A stretch of 64,000 nt of DNA from Brevundimonas halotolerans (GCF_003730275.1 NZ_QTTA01000010.1:1-64000); one strand, 5' to 3'. Shown: positions 18,317-27,657, counted from the first letter of the stretch. The notes: a model not told the origin generated them from the sequence alone. A program made the numbers and translations.

Positions 18317-19681
18317 GTGACCACCCACAGCCATACCGGGCCCGCACGCGCTGCCGTGATTCTGGCCGCGGGGCAGGGCACCCGCATGAAGTCCCGCCTG
18401 CCCAAGGTGCTGCATCCGGTCGGCGGCCGCGCCATGCTGGACCACGCCATCGACGCGGCCGAGGCCCTGGGCTGCGAGCGGATCGTCGTGGTCGTCGGCA
18501 CCCACTCGCCCGAGGTTCGCGCTCACGTCGTCGCCCGTCTGGGCGAGGCCGCCATCGCCATTCAGGACCCGCCCATGGGCACCGGCCACGCCGTCCTGTG
18601 TGCGCGCGAAGCGCTGAACGGCTTCGACGGCCAGGTCGTCATCACCTATGGCGACGTGCCCCTGCTCAAGGCCCACGACATCGCCCCGGTGTTCGAGGCC
18701 GCCGATGCCCTGTCGGTGATCGGGTTCGAGGCCCGCGACCCCGGCGCCTATGGCCGTCTGGTCATCCGGGGCGGCGAGCTGGCCGCCATCACCGAGGCCA
18801 AGGAGGCCTCCGCCGAGGTTCTGGCCATCCGGACCTGCAACTCCGGCGTCATGTCGGCCCCGGCCCGTGTCCTGTTCGACCTGCTGGACAAGGTCGGCAA
18901 CGACAATGCCAAGGGCGAATACTATCTGACCGACGTCGTCCAGCTGGGCCGCGAGGCCGGGGTGCCGACCCGCGCCGTCATGGCGTCCGAGGATGCGGTC
19001 ATGGGCGTTAATGCCCAGTCCGAGCTGGCCGAGGCCGAGGCCCTGTTCCAGAAGGTCCAGCGCGACACCTTCCTCGCCCGCGGCGTCACCATGCCCGCGC
19101 CCGACACCGTCCATTTCGCCTGGGACACCGATCTGGAAGCCGGCGTGGTCGTCGAGCCCTATGTCGTGTTCGGCCCGGGCGTGAAGGTCGCATCCGGTGC
19201 CCGCATCCGCAGCTTCAGCCATATGGAAGGCGCGACCGTCGGCGAGGACGCCATCGTCGGCCCCTATGCCCGCCTGCGCCCCGGCGCCCGTCTGGACCGC
19301 GACGTCCACATCGGCAATTTCGTCGAGGTCAAGAACAGCCACATCGGCGAGGGCGCCAAGGCCAACCACCTGTCCTACCTCGGCGACGGCCAGGTCGGCC
19401 CGCGCGCCAACATCGGCGCCGGCACCATCTTCTGCAACTATGACGGCGTCTTCAAACACAAGACCACAGTGGGCGAGGGGGCTTTTGTCGGCTCCAACAG
19501 CTCGCTGGTCGCCCCCGTCACCATCGGCGCCGGCGCCATGACCGCCTCGGGCTCGGTCATCACCGAAGACGTCCCCGACGGCGCCCTCGCCCTCGGCCGC
19601 GCCACCCAGACCGTCAAGGACGGCTGGGCCGCCCGCTTCATGCAGATGATGACCGCCAAGAAGGCCAGCCAGAAGAAATGA
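18317..19681 (+). CDS. glmU: Bifunctional GlcNAc-1-P uridyltransferase / GlcN-1-P acetyltransferase
   Basis: A 454-residue enzyme making UDP-GlcNAc for peptidoglycan and LPS. The N-terminal nucleotidyltransferase shows [38 protein letters not shown] and EYYLTDVV. The C-terminal left-handed beta-helix shows [33 protein letters not shown] and [13 protein letters not shown]. Translation starts at a GTG (18317) after GAGGGA. The stop at 19681 is followed at once by a large palindromic element that may terminate transcription. Confidence 0.97.
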   Translation: MTTHSHTGPARAAVILAAGQGTRMKSRLPKVLHPVGGRAMLDHAIDAAEALGCERIVVVVGTHSPEVRAHVVARLGEAAIAIQDPPMGTGHAVLCAREALNGFDGQVVITYGDVPLLKAHDIAPVFEAADALSVIGFEARDPGAYGRLVIRGGELAAITEAKEASAEVLAIRTCNSGVMSAPARVLFDLLDKVGNDNAKGEYYLTDVVQLGREAGVPTRAVMASEDAVMGVNAQSELAEAEALFQKVQRDTFLARGVTMPAPDTVHFAWDTDLEAGVVVEPYVVFGPGVKVASGARIRSFSHMEGATVGEDAIVGPYARLRPGARLDRDVHIGNFVEVKNSHIGEGAKANHLSYLGDGQVGPRANIGAGTIFCNYDGVFKHKTTVGEGAFVGSNSSLVAPVTIGAGAMTASGSVITEDVPDGALALGRATQTVKDGWAARFMQMMTAKKASQKK

Positions 19682-19683
19682 TC

Positions 19684-19814
19684 CTCCCCCGACGCGCAGC
19701 TTCGGGGGAGGGGGACCGCCGAACGGCGGTGGAGGGGGCGAATACCAGACGCCACCTCCTGACCTTTGCCCCCTCCACCCCTCCGGGGTCCCCCTCCCCC
19801 GCAAGCAGGGGAGG
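19684..19814. repeat. Intergenic multi-hairpin palindromic element
   Basis: The glmU-rpiA gap is a nested inverted repeat. A 14-bp arm at 19704-19717 pairs perfectly with 19787-19800, and 9-bp arms at 19731-19739 pair with 19768-19776. Smaller hairpins flank them: CTCCCCCGA at 19684-19692 with 19702-19710, and ACCGCC-gaac-GGCGGT at 19715-19730. It resembles the dispersed REP/BIME-like elements of alphaproteobacterial intergenic regions and could act as a terminator or mRNA-stability element between the two genes. Confidence 0.75.
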
Positions 19815-19821
19815 AGCCTAA

Positions 19822-20505
19822 ATGTCCGATTCCCAAAAACGCATCGCCGGCGAGGCCGCCGCCCTTCGGGTCGAGGCGGGCATGAAGGTCGGTCTCGGCA
19901 CAGGCTCGACCGCCGCCTGGTTCGTCAAGGCGCTGGCCGCGCGCAACCTGCGCGACCTGCGCTGCGTGCCGACGTCGGATGCGACCGCTGACCTCGCGCG
20001 CGAGCTGGGCCTGACGCTGTCGACGCTGGAAGACACCCCGCGCCTCGACCTGACCGTCGACGGGGCGGACGAGGTCGGACCGGGTCTGGCCCTGATCAAG
20101 GGCGGCGGCGCGGCCCTGCTGCGCGAGAAGCTGGTGTGGGAGGCCTCGGACCGCTGCCTCGTCATCGCCGACGCGGCCAAGGTGGTGAAGACGCTCGGCG
20201 CCTTCCCCCTGCCGATCGAGGTCGTCGCCTTCGGGCACAAGACCACGGGCAACCGCATCGCCGATGTACTGGCCGACCACGACATCGCCATGCCCGCCCG
20301 GGTCCGCACCGCCGAGCGCGGACTGGTGCGCACCGACGGTGGCAATCTGATCTATGACGCCAGATGCGGCGCCATCACCGACCCCAGCCGCCTCGCCGAC
20401 GACCTGAAACTGATCACCGGCGTCGTCGAACACGGTCTGTTCCTCGACCTCGCGGATGAGGCGATCATCGGGACCGACGACGGGGTTGAGGTGTTGGTGC
20501 CGTGA
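19822..20505 (+). CDS. rpiA: Ribose-5-phosphate isomerase A
   Basis: A 227-residue enzyme of the pentose phosphate pathway interconverting ribose-5-P and ribulose-5-P. Motifs GLGTGSTAAWFV, DLTVDGADEVG (catalytic Asp), KGGGAALLREK (catalytic Glu and Lys) and TDGGNLIYD are intact. Length is typical. The next gene begins with a GTG overlapping the rpiA stop, so the two are translationally coupled. Confidence 0.97.
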   Translation: MSDSQKRIAGEAAALRVEAGMKVGLGTGSTAAWFVKALAARNLRDLRCVPTSDATADLARELGLTLSTLEDTPRLDLTVDGADEVGPGLALIKGGGAALLREKLVWEASDRCLVIADAAKVVKTLGAFPLPIEVVAFGHKTTGNRIADVLADHDIAMPARVRTAERGLVRTDGGNLIYDARCGAITDPSRLADDLKLITGVVEHGLFLDLADEAIIGTDDGVEVLVP

Positions 20506-21008
20506 AAGCCCCCGGTCGTGATTTCCGGGGCCGTCTCTGGCACTTGATCCGCATCTTTCATCACATAGGAAGACTGAACGCAGCCGCCGACGCCATGCGG
20601 GCTCAGGATTGGGTGAAGGCGGAGCGTAACATCGAAGCCTGCTTCAACCAGTTTGGACTTCAGATTCCCAGTCGCGACGCCATACCCATGATGAATATGT
20701 CGGCGGCGGTGATCTACTACCGAAATCACAAGGCTGAGCCGGCGCTCAAGGCGCTCGAGGCGACGATTGACCAGCTTAGGGCAGGACGCGTCGGCAGCCT
20801 CTCTGACGCCAGCTATCTCGCCAGATATTGTTTCGAGTTGGCGGAGTTTTGCGCAGGCCGGTTCCCCGATCACGAGCCCGCCTTCCTGGCGGAGGCATCC
20901 CGTGCCCAGGAGCAAACGCTGCCGTTCAACCCGCGAAAGGTGAGGAGGGACTTCCTCAGCCTGTTTCCCTTGTCCCCCCGAGGTGAGGACGTCGCGACCT
21001 GGCGGTAA
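20502..21008 (+). CDS. Hypothetical protein coupled to rpiA
   Basis: A 168-residue protein beginning at a GTG that overlaps the rpiA stop (GTGA). It has no signal peptide or membrane segment. The content is mainly helical (LNAAADAMRAQDWVKAERNI, EPALKALEATIDQLRAGR) with a TPR-like feel: short paired helices with Ala and Tyr at spaced positions. I recognise no family. Its codon use is less GC-biased at third positions than rpiA, which suggests recent arrival or weak selection. The start and coupling are well supported; the function is unknown. Confidence 0.65.
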   Translation: MKAPGRDFRGRLWHLIRIFHHIGRLNAAADAMRAQDWVKAERNIEACFNQFGLQIPSRDAIPMMNMSAAVIYYRNHKAEPALKALEATIDQLRAGRVGSLSDASYLARYCFELAEFCAGRFPDHEPAFLAEASRAQEQTLPFNPRKVRRDFLSLFPLSPRGEDVATWR

Positions 21009-21128
21009 CTTGCCAGCAATGCTGTGTGTCTGGCCTCCTTGCCCCACCCACCCCTCATCCCTAAGTCCCTGAGACGACGGAGCGACCCGCTCTGCAGCAC
21101 CCCTTTTCACCCTGTTTTCGCCGGAGCG

Positions 21129-21313
21129 GATTTCAGACGGTTCAGACGGTTCAGACCCTTTTTTTCCCACCGTCTGAATTCGGCACTGCCGCCGATTTCA
21201 GACCCTTCAGACGGTTCAGACGGTCTAATTTCACCGTCTGATTTCCGGACCGCCCCCGGTTTCAGACTATTCAGACCATTCAGACGGTCTTTTTTCACCG
21301 TCTGGTTCAGGAG
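21129..21313. repeat. Three ~64-bp tandem units of 9-bp-spaced TTCAGAC repeats with inverted partners
   Basis: The 312-bp gap before gor holds about 120 bp of unremarkable sequence, then three imperfect units starting at 21129, 21194 and 21258. Each carries three TTCAGAC heptamers at an exact 9-bp period (first unit at 21132, 21141 and 21150), a T-rich stretch, and an inverted CCGTCTGA copy (GTCTGAA at 21172-21178 in the first unit). Each unit can therefore form a hairpin with the T-tract in its loop. The last unit ends about 7 bp before the gor start. A fourth copy lies inverted at 33804-33844. Confidence 0.85.
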
Positions 21314-21319
21314 CCCCGA

Positions 21320-22720
21320 ATGCCCACGACCTACGACTACGACCTCTTCGTCATCGGTGCGGGCTCGGGCGGGGTGCGGGCGGCGCGGCTGACGGCCCTG
21401 TCGGGCAAGACGGTCGCCGTGGCCGAGGAGCACCGCGTCGGCGGCACCTGCGTCATCCGCGGCTGTGTGCCCAAGAAATTCATGGTCATGGCCTCCGAGG
21501 TCAGCCACGCGCTGGAAATCGCCGAGGGCTATGGCTGGAACATCGAGGGCGCGACCTTCGACTGGAAGCGCTTCCTCGAGGCCAAGGACGTCGAGATCGC
21601 CCGGCTGTCGGGCATCTATGTCGCCAATCTGGGCAAGGCGGGCGCCGAGCTGATCCACGGCCGCGCCCGGCTGAAGGACGCGCACACGGTCGAGGTCCTC
21701 AAGAAGGACGGCTCGGTCGACCGCACGGTCACGGCCGAAACCATCCTGATCGCCACCGGCGGCCGCCCCTGGGTGCCCGGGGACCTGCCGGGCATCGAGC
21801 ACGCCATCACCTCGGAAGAGGCCTTCCACCTGCCGGAACTGCCGAAGAGTATCCTGATCGCGGGCGGCGGCTATATCGCGGTCGAGTTCGCCGGCATCTT
21901 TGCCGGCCTCGGCGTCGAGACCACCCTGGTCTATCGCGGGCCCAACATCCTGCGCGGCTTTGACGATGATGTGCGCGCCCATCTGGCGGGCGAGATCGAG
22001 CGGCGCGGCATCAAGGTGGTGCTGGGCTGCCAGCATTCGTCGATCGAGAAAACCGCCGACGGCCTCGTCAGCCATCTCGAGAACGACATGAAGCTGACGA
22101 CCGAGGCCGTCATGTTCGCCACCGGCCGCACCCCCTACGTCAAGGGCTTGGGGCTTGAGGAGGCCGGCGTCGAACTGACCGAGGGCGGGGCGATCAAGGT
22201 CGACCAGTATTCGCGTACCAGCGTCGACAACATCTGGGCCATCGGCGACGTCACCGACCGCATCAATCTGACCCCCGTCGCCATCCGCGAGGCCGTCGCC
22301 TTCCACGAGACCCGCTACAAGGACAATCCCTCGTCGTTCGACTATGAGGCCGTCGCCACCGGCGTCTTCAGCCAGCCGCCGGTCGGGGTGGTCGGCCTCA
22401 GCGAGGCCGAGGCGCGGCGTCACTGCTCGAAGGGGGTGGACGTCTATCTGACCCGCTTCCGGCCCATGAAGACCGTCTTCGTCGGCTCGGACGAGCGGGT
22501 GCTGATGAAGCTGGTGGTCGATGCCGACACCCAACGCGTGGTCGGCGTCCACATCGTCGGCCCCGAGGCGCCCGAGATGATCCAGCTGGCCGCCATTGCG
22601 GTCAAGGCCGGCCTGACCAAGGCCCAGTGGGACGCGACCTGCGCCGTTCACCCGACGCTGGCCGAGGAACTGGTCACCCTGAAGGACAAACAGTCGGTCG
22701 CCGCGACCGCCGCCGAATAG
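21320..22720 (+). CDS. gor: Glutathione-disulfide reductase
   Basis: A 466-residue FAD/NADPH disulfide oxidoreductase that regenerates reduced glutathione. It has the FAD-binding VIGAGSGGVRAARL, the redox-active GGTCVIRGCVPKK (Cys44/Cys49), an NADPH Rossmann motif AGGGYIAVEFAGIFAGLG, the second FAD motif IWAIGDVTDR, and the dimer-interface HPTLAEE with the catalytic His-Glu. Length and motifs fit Gor rather than lipoamide or mercuric reductase. Its upstream region is the TTCAGAC repeat block, and a GGAG site precedes the ATG. Confidence 0.95.
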   Translation: MPTTYDYDLFVIGAGSGGVRAARLTALSGKTVAVAEEHRVGGTCVIRGCVPKKFMVMASEVSHALEIAEGYGWNIEGATFDWKRFLEAKDVEIARLSGIYVANLGKAGAELIHGRARLKDAHTVEVLKKDGSVDRTVTAETILIATGGRPWVPGDLPGIEHAITSEEAFHLPELPKSILIAGGGYIAVEFAGIFAGLGVETTLVYRGPNILRGFDDDVRAHLAGEIERRGIKVVLGCQHSSIEKTADGLVSHLENDMKLTTEAVMFATGRTPYVKGLGLEEAGVELTEGGAIKVDQYSRTSVDNIWAIGDVTDRINLTPVAIREAVAFHETRYKDNPSSFDYEAVATGVFSQPPVGVVGLSEAEARRHCSKGVDVYLTRFRPMKTVFVGSDERVLMKLVVDADTQRVVGVHIVGPEAPEMIQLAAIAVKAGLTKAQWDATCAVHPTLAEELVTLKDKQSVAATAAE

Positions 22721-22723
22721 GAA

Positions 22724-24640
22724 TCAGAACCCGGCCAGCCGGTCCCGGATCGGCTTCAGGCCCGCCAGCAGGGGCTCGATCTCCGTCGCATTCTTCTTCC
22801 ACTTGTCGGGGGCGGGCGGGGTCAGGGTGTGGCGCGACTCCGGCAGCTTGCCGCCGGTCCGCTCCGCCAGCGCCGCGTCGAACTCAAGATCGGCGAAGTC
22901 GCAGATGCCGCGCACCACCGCCGCCGGATCGGCCACGAAGTCGGCATAGCGGACGACGTGGCGCCGGTCCGCCGGCAGGGCCGACAGGTCGTCCATAATG
23001 GTCTGGTTGGTCGTCGCCCACTGGTAGGCCGCGATCTCGGGCAGGGGCTTGTCCTTCAGGCCCTGCCAGCCCTGCGGAAGCAGCAGCGACCACGGCCCCT
23101 CCCAACCCGGCAGCTGGGGGTAGGTGACCCAGCCGCCTGACCGCCAGGCGTCGATGATGCTGGAAACATTCTCCTCCGGCTCGCGCCACAGGAAGACGAA
23201 CCGCGCGTCCGGGAACAGGGCGTTGAAGAAGGGGATCCGCAGGGCGTTCTTGGGCGTCTTCTCCAGCAGCCGCACGCTGTCCTGGTTGGCAAAGGGCCGC
23301 TCGGCCCCGTCACGCAGCTTCTCGGCCAGCCGGGCCTTCATCGCCAGGCCGATCGGGTCGCTGAAGTGCTCGGCCGTGACGCGGTTGGAGTCGATGCCGG
23401 GGGCACCGGGCCGCAGGGCCTTGAAGCCCTCGACCAGCCAGTGGGCCTCGCCGCCCACGGTGTGCAGCTGGGGCGTCACCGCCAGGGTCTCGAACAGGGC
23501 CGTGCTACCCGAGCGGGGCGCAGCCACGATGATCACCGGCCGGTCATAGTCCGGCGTCTGCAGGATGGCCGAGGGGCGCGCCGGGGCCGGGCTCGCGCCC
23601 GCGGCTGCGGGGGCGGGCTGACCCATCATGCCCGTGGCGACCCCGCCGCCCATGGGCGCGACGCCCGGGTTGACGCCGTAAGCCCCGATCCGCTGCCGGA
23701 CCACGGCGGGCACGGGCATCATGTTGGAGCTGACCCTCAGGTCGTCGCCCAGCGCCGTGACCTGCTGCATCAGCATCTGCAGCCGCTTCTGGTAGTGGGG
23801 GATGCCCCGGTCGGTGTCGGCGAACAGCGACCACAGCTGGCGCCAGTCCTGCCGGAAGCCGTGGGTCAGCCGGGCGAACTGCTGCAGATGTGCCCGGCCC
23901 TCGTCGCCCTGCCGGACCGAGCCGGTCTCAGCCACGAGGTCGCTGAGCAGCTCATCGACCTCGGACGGCGGCATGACCCGGTAGATGTTGAACTGCTCGA
24001 CCGCCAGCGGCGCCCGCTGACCGGGTCGGAAGGGGATCGGCGTCTCGGGCAGGGACTGGGTCGCGGCCGCCTCGGCCAGGTCCCAGAACCGGCCGTTGCC
24101 GGTCGTGTCCGCCACGAGGTGCACCCTCGAGATGTCGGAGCCGTTGTCGACCTTGTGGACCCGCCAGTTGTCGAAGATCCAGGCCTCCCCCGGCGCCATG
24201 TGGACCACTTCGTCATCGCAGTGGAAGCGAACGTCCGGCGTCGTCACGATCGGCACATGCAGCCGCACCCGGTGAAACCAGTGGTAGTTGATGTCCGTGT
24301 GCTCGGGGACCGACGACCCCGGTCCCAGCCGCATCAGCCGCGACCGGCTCCACACCACGCCGAAGTGGCTGAGCACCTGCTGGATATAGGGCGAAGACTG
24401 CAGGTGCGGCGTCGGCGCCATGGCCCCGGCCACGTCGTCGTTCTCGGTGCCGCCCACAGTGATCAGCCGCAGGGCGCTGTTGCCGGGGATGTTGTTCGGA
24501 TGCTTCGCCCAGGCGTCAGCCGGGAAAGCCTCGACCTCGCGCCGCAGTTGGTCCACGTCGAAGCGGAAGGGCAGCTTGATGAAGGGGCGGGACAGTTTCA
24601 CGCGATCAGGGCCGATACTCGAGGAGAGGGCAAGCCCCAC
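22724..24640 (-). CDS. Aspartyl/asparaginyl beta-hydroxylase-like domain fused to a sulfotransferase
   Basis: This 638-residue protein has two enzyme domains. Residues ~17-185 resemble Asp/Asn beta-hydroxylase: EHTDINYHWFHRVRLHVPI gives H114 and D116, and FDNWRVHKVDNGSDISRVHL gives H162 and R172, the expected Fe(II) and 2-oxoglutarate ligands. After a helical middle section and a Pro/Ala/Gly linker (about 325-360), residues 367-638 form a PAPS-dependent sulfotransferase. That domain has the 5'-phosphosulfate loop AAPRSGST (373-380) and FLWREPEENVSS as the 3'-phosphate-binding segment. Substrates are unknown; a peptide or polysaccharide modified twice is conceivable. The stop is 3 bp from the convergent gor stop. 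Confidence 0.8.
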   Translation of the reverse strand: MGLALSSSIGPDRVKLSRPFIKLPFRFDVDQLRREVEAFPADAWAKHPNNIPGNSALRLITVGGTENDDVAGAMAPTPHLQSSPYIQQVLSHFGVVWSRSRLMRLGPGSSVPEHTDINYHWFHRVRLHVPIVTTPDVRFHCDDEVVHMAPGEAWIFDNWRVHKVDNGSDISRVHLVADTTGNGRFWDLAEAAATQSLPETPIPFRPGQRAPLAVEQFNIYRVMPPSEVDELLSDLVAETGSVRQGDEGRAHLQQFARLTHGFRQDWRQLWSLFADTDRGIPHYQKRLQMLMQQVTALGDDLRVSSNMMPVPAVVRQRIGAYGVNPGVAPMGGGVATGMMGQPAPAAAGASPAPARPSAILQTPDYDRPVIIVAAPRSGSTALFETLAVTPQLHTVGGEAHWLVEGFKALRPGAPGIDSNRVTAEHFSDPIGLAMKARLAEKLRDGAERPFANQDSVRLLEKTPKNALRIPFFNALFPDARFVFLWREPEENVSSIIDAWRSGGWVTYPQLPGWEGPWSLLLPQGWQGLKDKPLPEIAAYQWATTNQTIMDDLSALPADRRHVVRYADFVADPAAVVRGICDFADLEFDAALAERTGGKLPESRHTLTPPAPDKWKKNATEIEPLLAGLKPIRDRLAGF

Positions 24641-24664
24641 AGATACGCCCCGTCCGGGAGGGGG

Positions 24665-25369
24665 TCAAAGACGATCGATCTTATGCTGGCCATGCAGCTG
24701 GCGAATGAAGGGGCGACCGGGGTCCCGCCCCGCGAGCCGTTCCCGGACCTCGCCGACCACGAACCGGGTGATGGCGGGCAGGGCGAGGTCTTTCAGATCA
24801 TCCAGCGGGATCCAGGCCACGCGTTCCAGCTCGTCCCCGTGGTCGGTGCGCGCCGGCAGGTCCATGGCGTCCGCATCCGCCAGAAAGAAGCGGGCGTCGA
24901 ACCGTCGTGGTCGTCCCGGTGGCGTGATGGCCCGGGCGATGTAGCGCAGGCCTGCCAGATCGGCCTGATGCCCGGTCGACAGGAAGTTGCGCCACGGCCC
25001 GGCCAGACTGCGCGCGGGCGCCGGGCGGCCGACGATGATACCCGTCTCCTCGTGGGTCTCGCGGACGGCGGCCAGCGCCAGCGCACGGGCGCGTCGTTCG
25101 GGCATCTCGCGCTCCAGCAGCGCAAGCTCGTCCGGCGAGAGATCGGTGGCAAAGGGGGCGGTATAGTCCCCGCGCTCCACCCGCCCGCCGGGAAAGACCC
25201 ACTTGGACGCCATGAAGACATGGCCGGGTGCCCGACGGCCCATCAGCACCTCGGCCTGTCCGGCGCGGCTGCGCGTCAAGATCAGGGTGGCGGCGTCGCG
25301 GGGGCGAACCCGGGCGCCGACATCGGGCGAATCAGCCAGATCCGCGCGCGCATCGAACGGTTGGCTCAT
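24665..25369 (-). CDS. NUDIX hydrolase
   Basis: A 234-residue NUDIX enzyme. The Nudix box runs GG(R)VERGDY...AAVRETHEETGI, with a long insertion between the first glycine and the REXXEE core, as in the CoA-pyrophosphatase-like/ADP-ribose group. The N-terminal DAATLILTR and VLMGRRAPGHVFMASKWVFPGG are typical of the family. Its start overlaps the rnr stop by 4 bp, so the two form an operon (rnr-nudix), and a role in nucleotide or RNA-derived product clearance is plausible. Confidence 0.88.
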   Translation of the reverse strand: MSQPFDARADLADSPDVGARVRPRDAATLILTRSRAGQAEVLMGRRAPGHVFMASKWVFPGGRVERGDYTAPFATDLSPDELALLEREMPERRARALALAAVRETHEETGIIVGRPAPARSLAGPWRNFLSTGHQADLAGLRYIARAITPPGRPRRFDARFFLADADAMDLPARTDHGDELERVAWIPLDDLKDLALPAITRFVVGEVRERLAGRDPGRPFIRQLHGQHKIDRL

Positions 25370-27657
25370 TTGCGGCGCCGAGGCCCCTTCGGCTTGCCGG
25401 AAGGCGGACCACTCTTGCCCCCGCGCGGACCCTTGCCGCCCCGGGGTGGTCCACCGCGGGGACCGCCTCGGCCGCCGGAGTTACCGGGCGGCTTGCCCTC
25501 CTCGGCATCCGACAGCATTTCCAGCACCAGCCCGCCCGTCAGGGGGGTCGCCTCGACCAGCTTGACCTCGACCGTGCGGCCCAGCGTCCATCGGTCGCCG
25601 CTTCTATGGCCGATCAGGGCGTGGGCCGCCTCGTCGTGCTGGAAATAGTCCCGGCCAAGCGACGAGATCGGGATCAGGCCGTCGGCGCCGGTCTCCTGCA
25701 GCCGCACGAACAGGCCGAAGCGCGTGACGCCCGTGATCCGTCCTTCGAAGGTCGCCCCGACCCGCTCCTCGAGGAAGGCGGCGACATAGCGGTCGGTGGC
25801 GTCGCGCTCTGCGGCCATGGAGCGGCGCTCGGTCATGACCAGATGCTCGGCGATCCCGGACAGCTCGGCAACCTCGCGCTCGGTCAGGCCATCCTTGCCG
25901 AGGCCAAGCGCCCGGATGAGCGCCCGGTGGACGATCAGGTCCGAGTACCGCCGGATCGGCGAGGTGAAGTGGGCATAGCGGTCAAGGTTCAGCCCGAAGT
26001 GGCCGATGTTGTCCGGCGTGTAGATGGCCTGCATCTGGCTGCGCAGGACGACCTCATTGACGATCTCGGCGTGGGGCGTGTCGCGCATGCTGTCCAGCAG
26101 GGCGTTGAGCTTCTTGGTGGTCGGCGGCTCGCCCTTGTTCCACGGCCGGCCCAGCGTCTGCAGGAAGTCAGCGAGGTTGAACACCTTCTCCTGACTGGGG
26201 GTGTCATGCACGCGGTAGATCAGGGGCGTGCGCTTCTGCTCCAGCGTCTCTGCGGCCGAGACGTTCGCCTGGATCATCATCTCTTCGATCAGCCGGTGGG
26301 CCTCCAGCGAGACCCGCGGTTCAATCGAGATGATCTCGCCCTTCGGCGACATGTTGATCTTGCGTTCCAGGCTCTCGATGGCCAACGGCGCCCGCTTCTT
26401 GCGCCCCTTCAGCATGGTGCGATAGGCGGCCCACAGGGGCTTGAGGATGACGTCGACTATGGGACCGGTCACATCGTCGAACCGGCCGTCGGCTGCGGCC
26501 TGTGCCTGTTCGTAAGACAGGCTGGCATGCGAGCGCATCAGGCCCCGGACGAAGCGGTGGCTGCGCTTCTTCCCTTCGGCGTCGAACACCATGCGCACGG
26601 CCAGACAGGCGCGGTTCTCGCCGACCTTCAGGCTGCACAGGCCGTTCGACAGCACCTCGGGCAGCATGGGTTCGACCCGGTCCGGGAAATAGGTCGAGTT
26701 GCCCTTGTCGCGGGCCTGTTGATCCAGTGCGGTGCCGGGCCGGACATAGGCGGCGACATCGGCGATGGCGACCCAGACGATCCAGCCGCCCGGGTTGTTG
26801 GCATCCTCATCCGGCTGGGCAAAGACCGCGTCGTCGTGATCGCGCGCGTCGGCCGGGTCGATGGTAATCAGCGGCAGGTTGCGCAGGTCCTCGCGCCCCT
26901 TCAGCGAGGGCAGGGCCTGATCTTCGGCCTCGGACTCGACCGTCTCGGAAAAGCCGGTCGGCAGGCCATGGCTGTGGATGGCGATCAGCGAGGCTGCGCG
27001 GGGATCATCCTCGCGGCCCAGTTTCTCCAGCACCTTGCCGCGTTTCGGTCCATGGCGGTCGCAGCCCTTTTCGACGGTGGCCAGCACCAGATCCCCGTCC
27101 TTCAGGCCTTCGACCTGGCTTTCGGGGACGATCAGGGTGTCCTTGGCCCGGCGGTCGACCGACTCGATCCGGACCTGTCGGGCCGACCTGCGGATCACGC
27201 CCAGCACCCGGTCGGCCCCGGTGTCCAGCTTCTTGATCAGCCGGGCTTCCCAGCCATTGTCGCCGCGCGCGAACCGGACCAGCAGCCGGTCGCCCATGCC
27301 GGGCGCGGGGCCGCGATCCTTGCGATCGGGCATCAACACGGCGGAGGGCGCGTCGTCCGAGGCCTCGACCAGTCGTACAATCAGCTCGCCATCGACATCG
27401 CGCTCGACGATGTCGGCCACGCCCACGGGCGGCAGGCCCCCGGCTTCGCTCAGACCCTTGCGACCACGCCGGCCCAGGCGGCCCTCGTCTTCCAGTTCGC
27501 GGATCATCTGGCGCAGCGCACGGCGATCCGCGCCCTTCAGTCCGAAATGCTGGGCGATGTCGGTCTTCTGGGCCGAGCCGGTCTCGCGCAGGAAGGCGAG
27601 CAGGGTGTCCTTGTCCGGAAGTCCGGCGGGCGGGCGTGGGTGCGACTTCTTCATCAT
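25366..27657 (-). CDS. rnr: Ribonuclease R
   Basis: A 763-residue 3'-5' exoribonuclease degrading structured RNA. The N-terminal winged helix (LLAFLRETGSAQKTDIAQHF) is followed by cold-shock domains and the RNB catalytic core, with TIDPADARDHDDAVFA supplying the metal-binding Asp residues and HFTSPIRRYSDLIVHR. An S1 domain (GATFEGRITGVTRFGLFVRL) and a very basic Gly/Arg/Lys tail follow. The start is at the tandem ATGATG (27657/27654) behind GAGGGG; open frame continues upstream to 28257 but only as antisense of the cystathionine synthase gene. Confidence 0.95.
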   Translation of the reverse strand: MMKKSHPRPPAGLPDKDTLLAFLRETGSAQKTDIAQHFGLKGADRRALRQMIRELEDEGRLGRRGRKGLSEAGGLPPVGVADIVERDVDGELIVRLVEASDDAPSAVLMPDRKDRGPAPGMGDRLLVRFARGDNGWEARLIKKLDTGADRVLGVIRRSARQVRIESVDRRAKDTLIVPESQVEGLKDGDLVLATVEKGCDRHGPKRGKVLEKLGREDDPRAASLIAIHSHGLPTGFSETVESEAEDQALPSLKGREDLRNLPLITIDPADARDHDDAVFAQPDEDANNPGGWIVWVAIADVAAYVRPGTALDQQARDKGNSTYFPDRVEPMLPEVLSNGLCSLKVGENRACLAVRMVFDAEGKKRSHRFVRGLMRSHASLSYEQAQAAADGRFDDVTGPIVDVILKPLWAAYRTMLKGRKKRAPLAIESLERKINMSPKGEIISIEPRVSLEAHRLIEEMMIQANVSAAETLEQKRTPLIYRVHDTPSQEKVFNLADFLQTLGRPWNKGEPPTTKKLNALLDSMRDTPHAEIVNEVVLRSQMQAIYTPDNIGHFGLNLDRYAHFTSPIRRYSDLIVHRALIRALGLGKDGLTEREVAELSGIAEHLVMTERRSMAAERDATDRYVAAFLEERVGATFEGRITGVTRFGLFVRLQETGADGLIPISSLGRDYFQHDEAAHALIGHRSGDRWTLGRTVEVKLVEATPLTGGLVLEMLSDAEEGKPPGNSGGRGGPRGGPPRGGKGPRGGKSGPPSGKPKGPRRRK

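Noticed and set aside
21129..21313. CRISPR array
   Set aside because: The repeated unit is 7 bp with 2-bp gaps inside ~64-bp units, without 20-40 bp unique spacers, and no cas gene is present.
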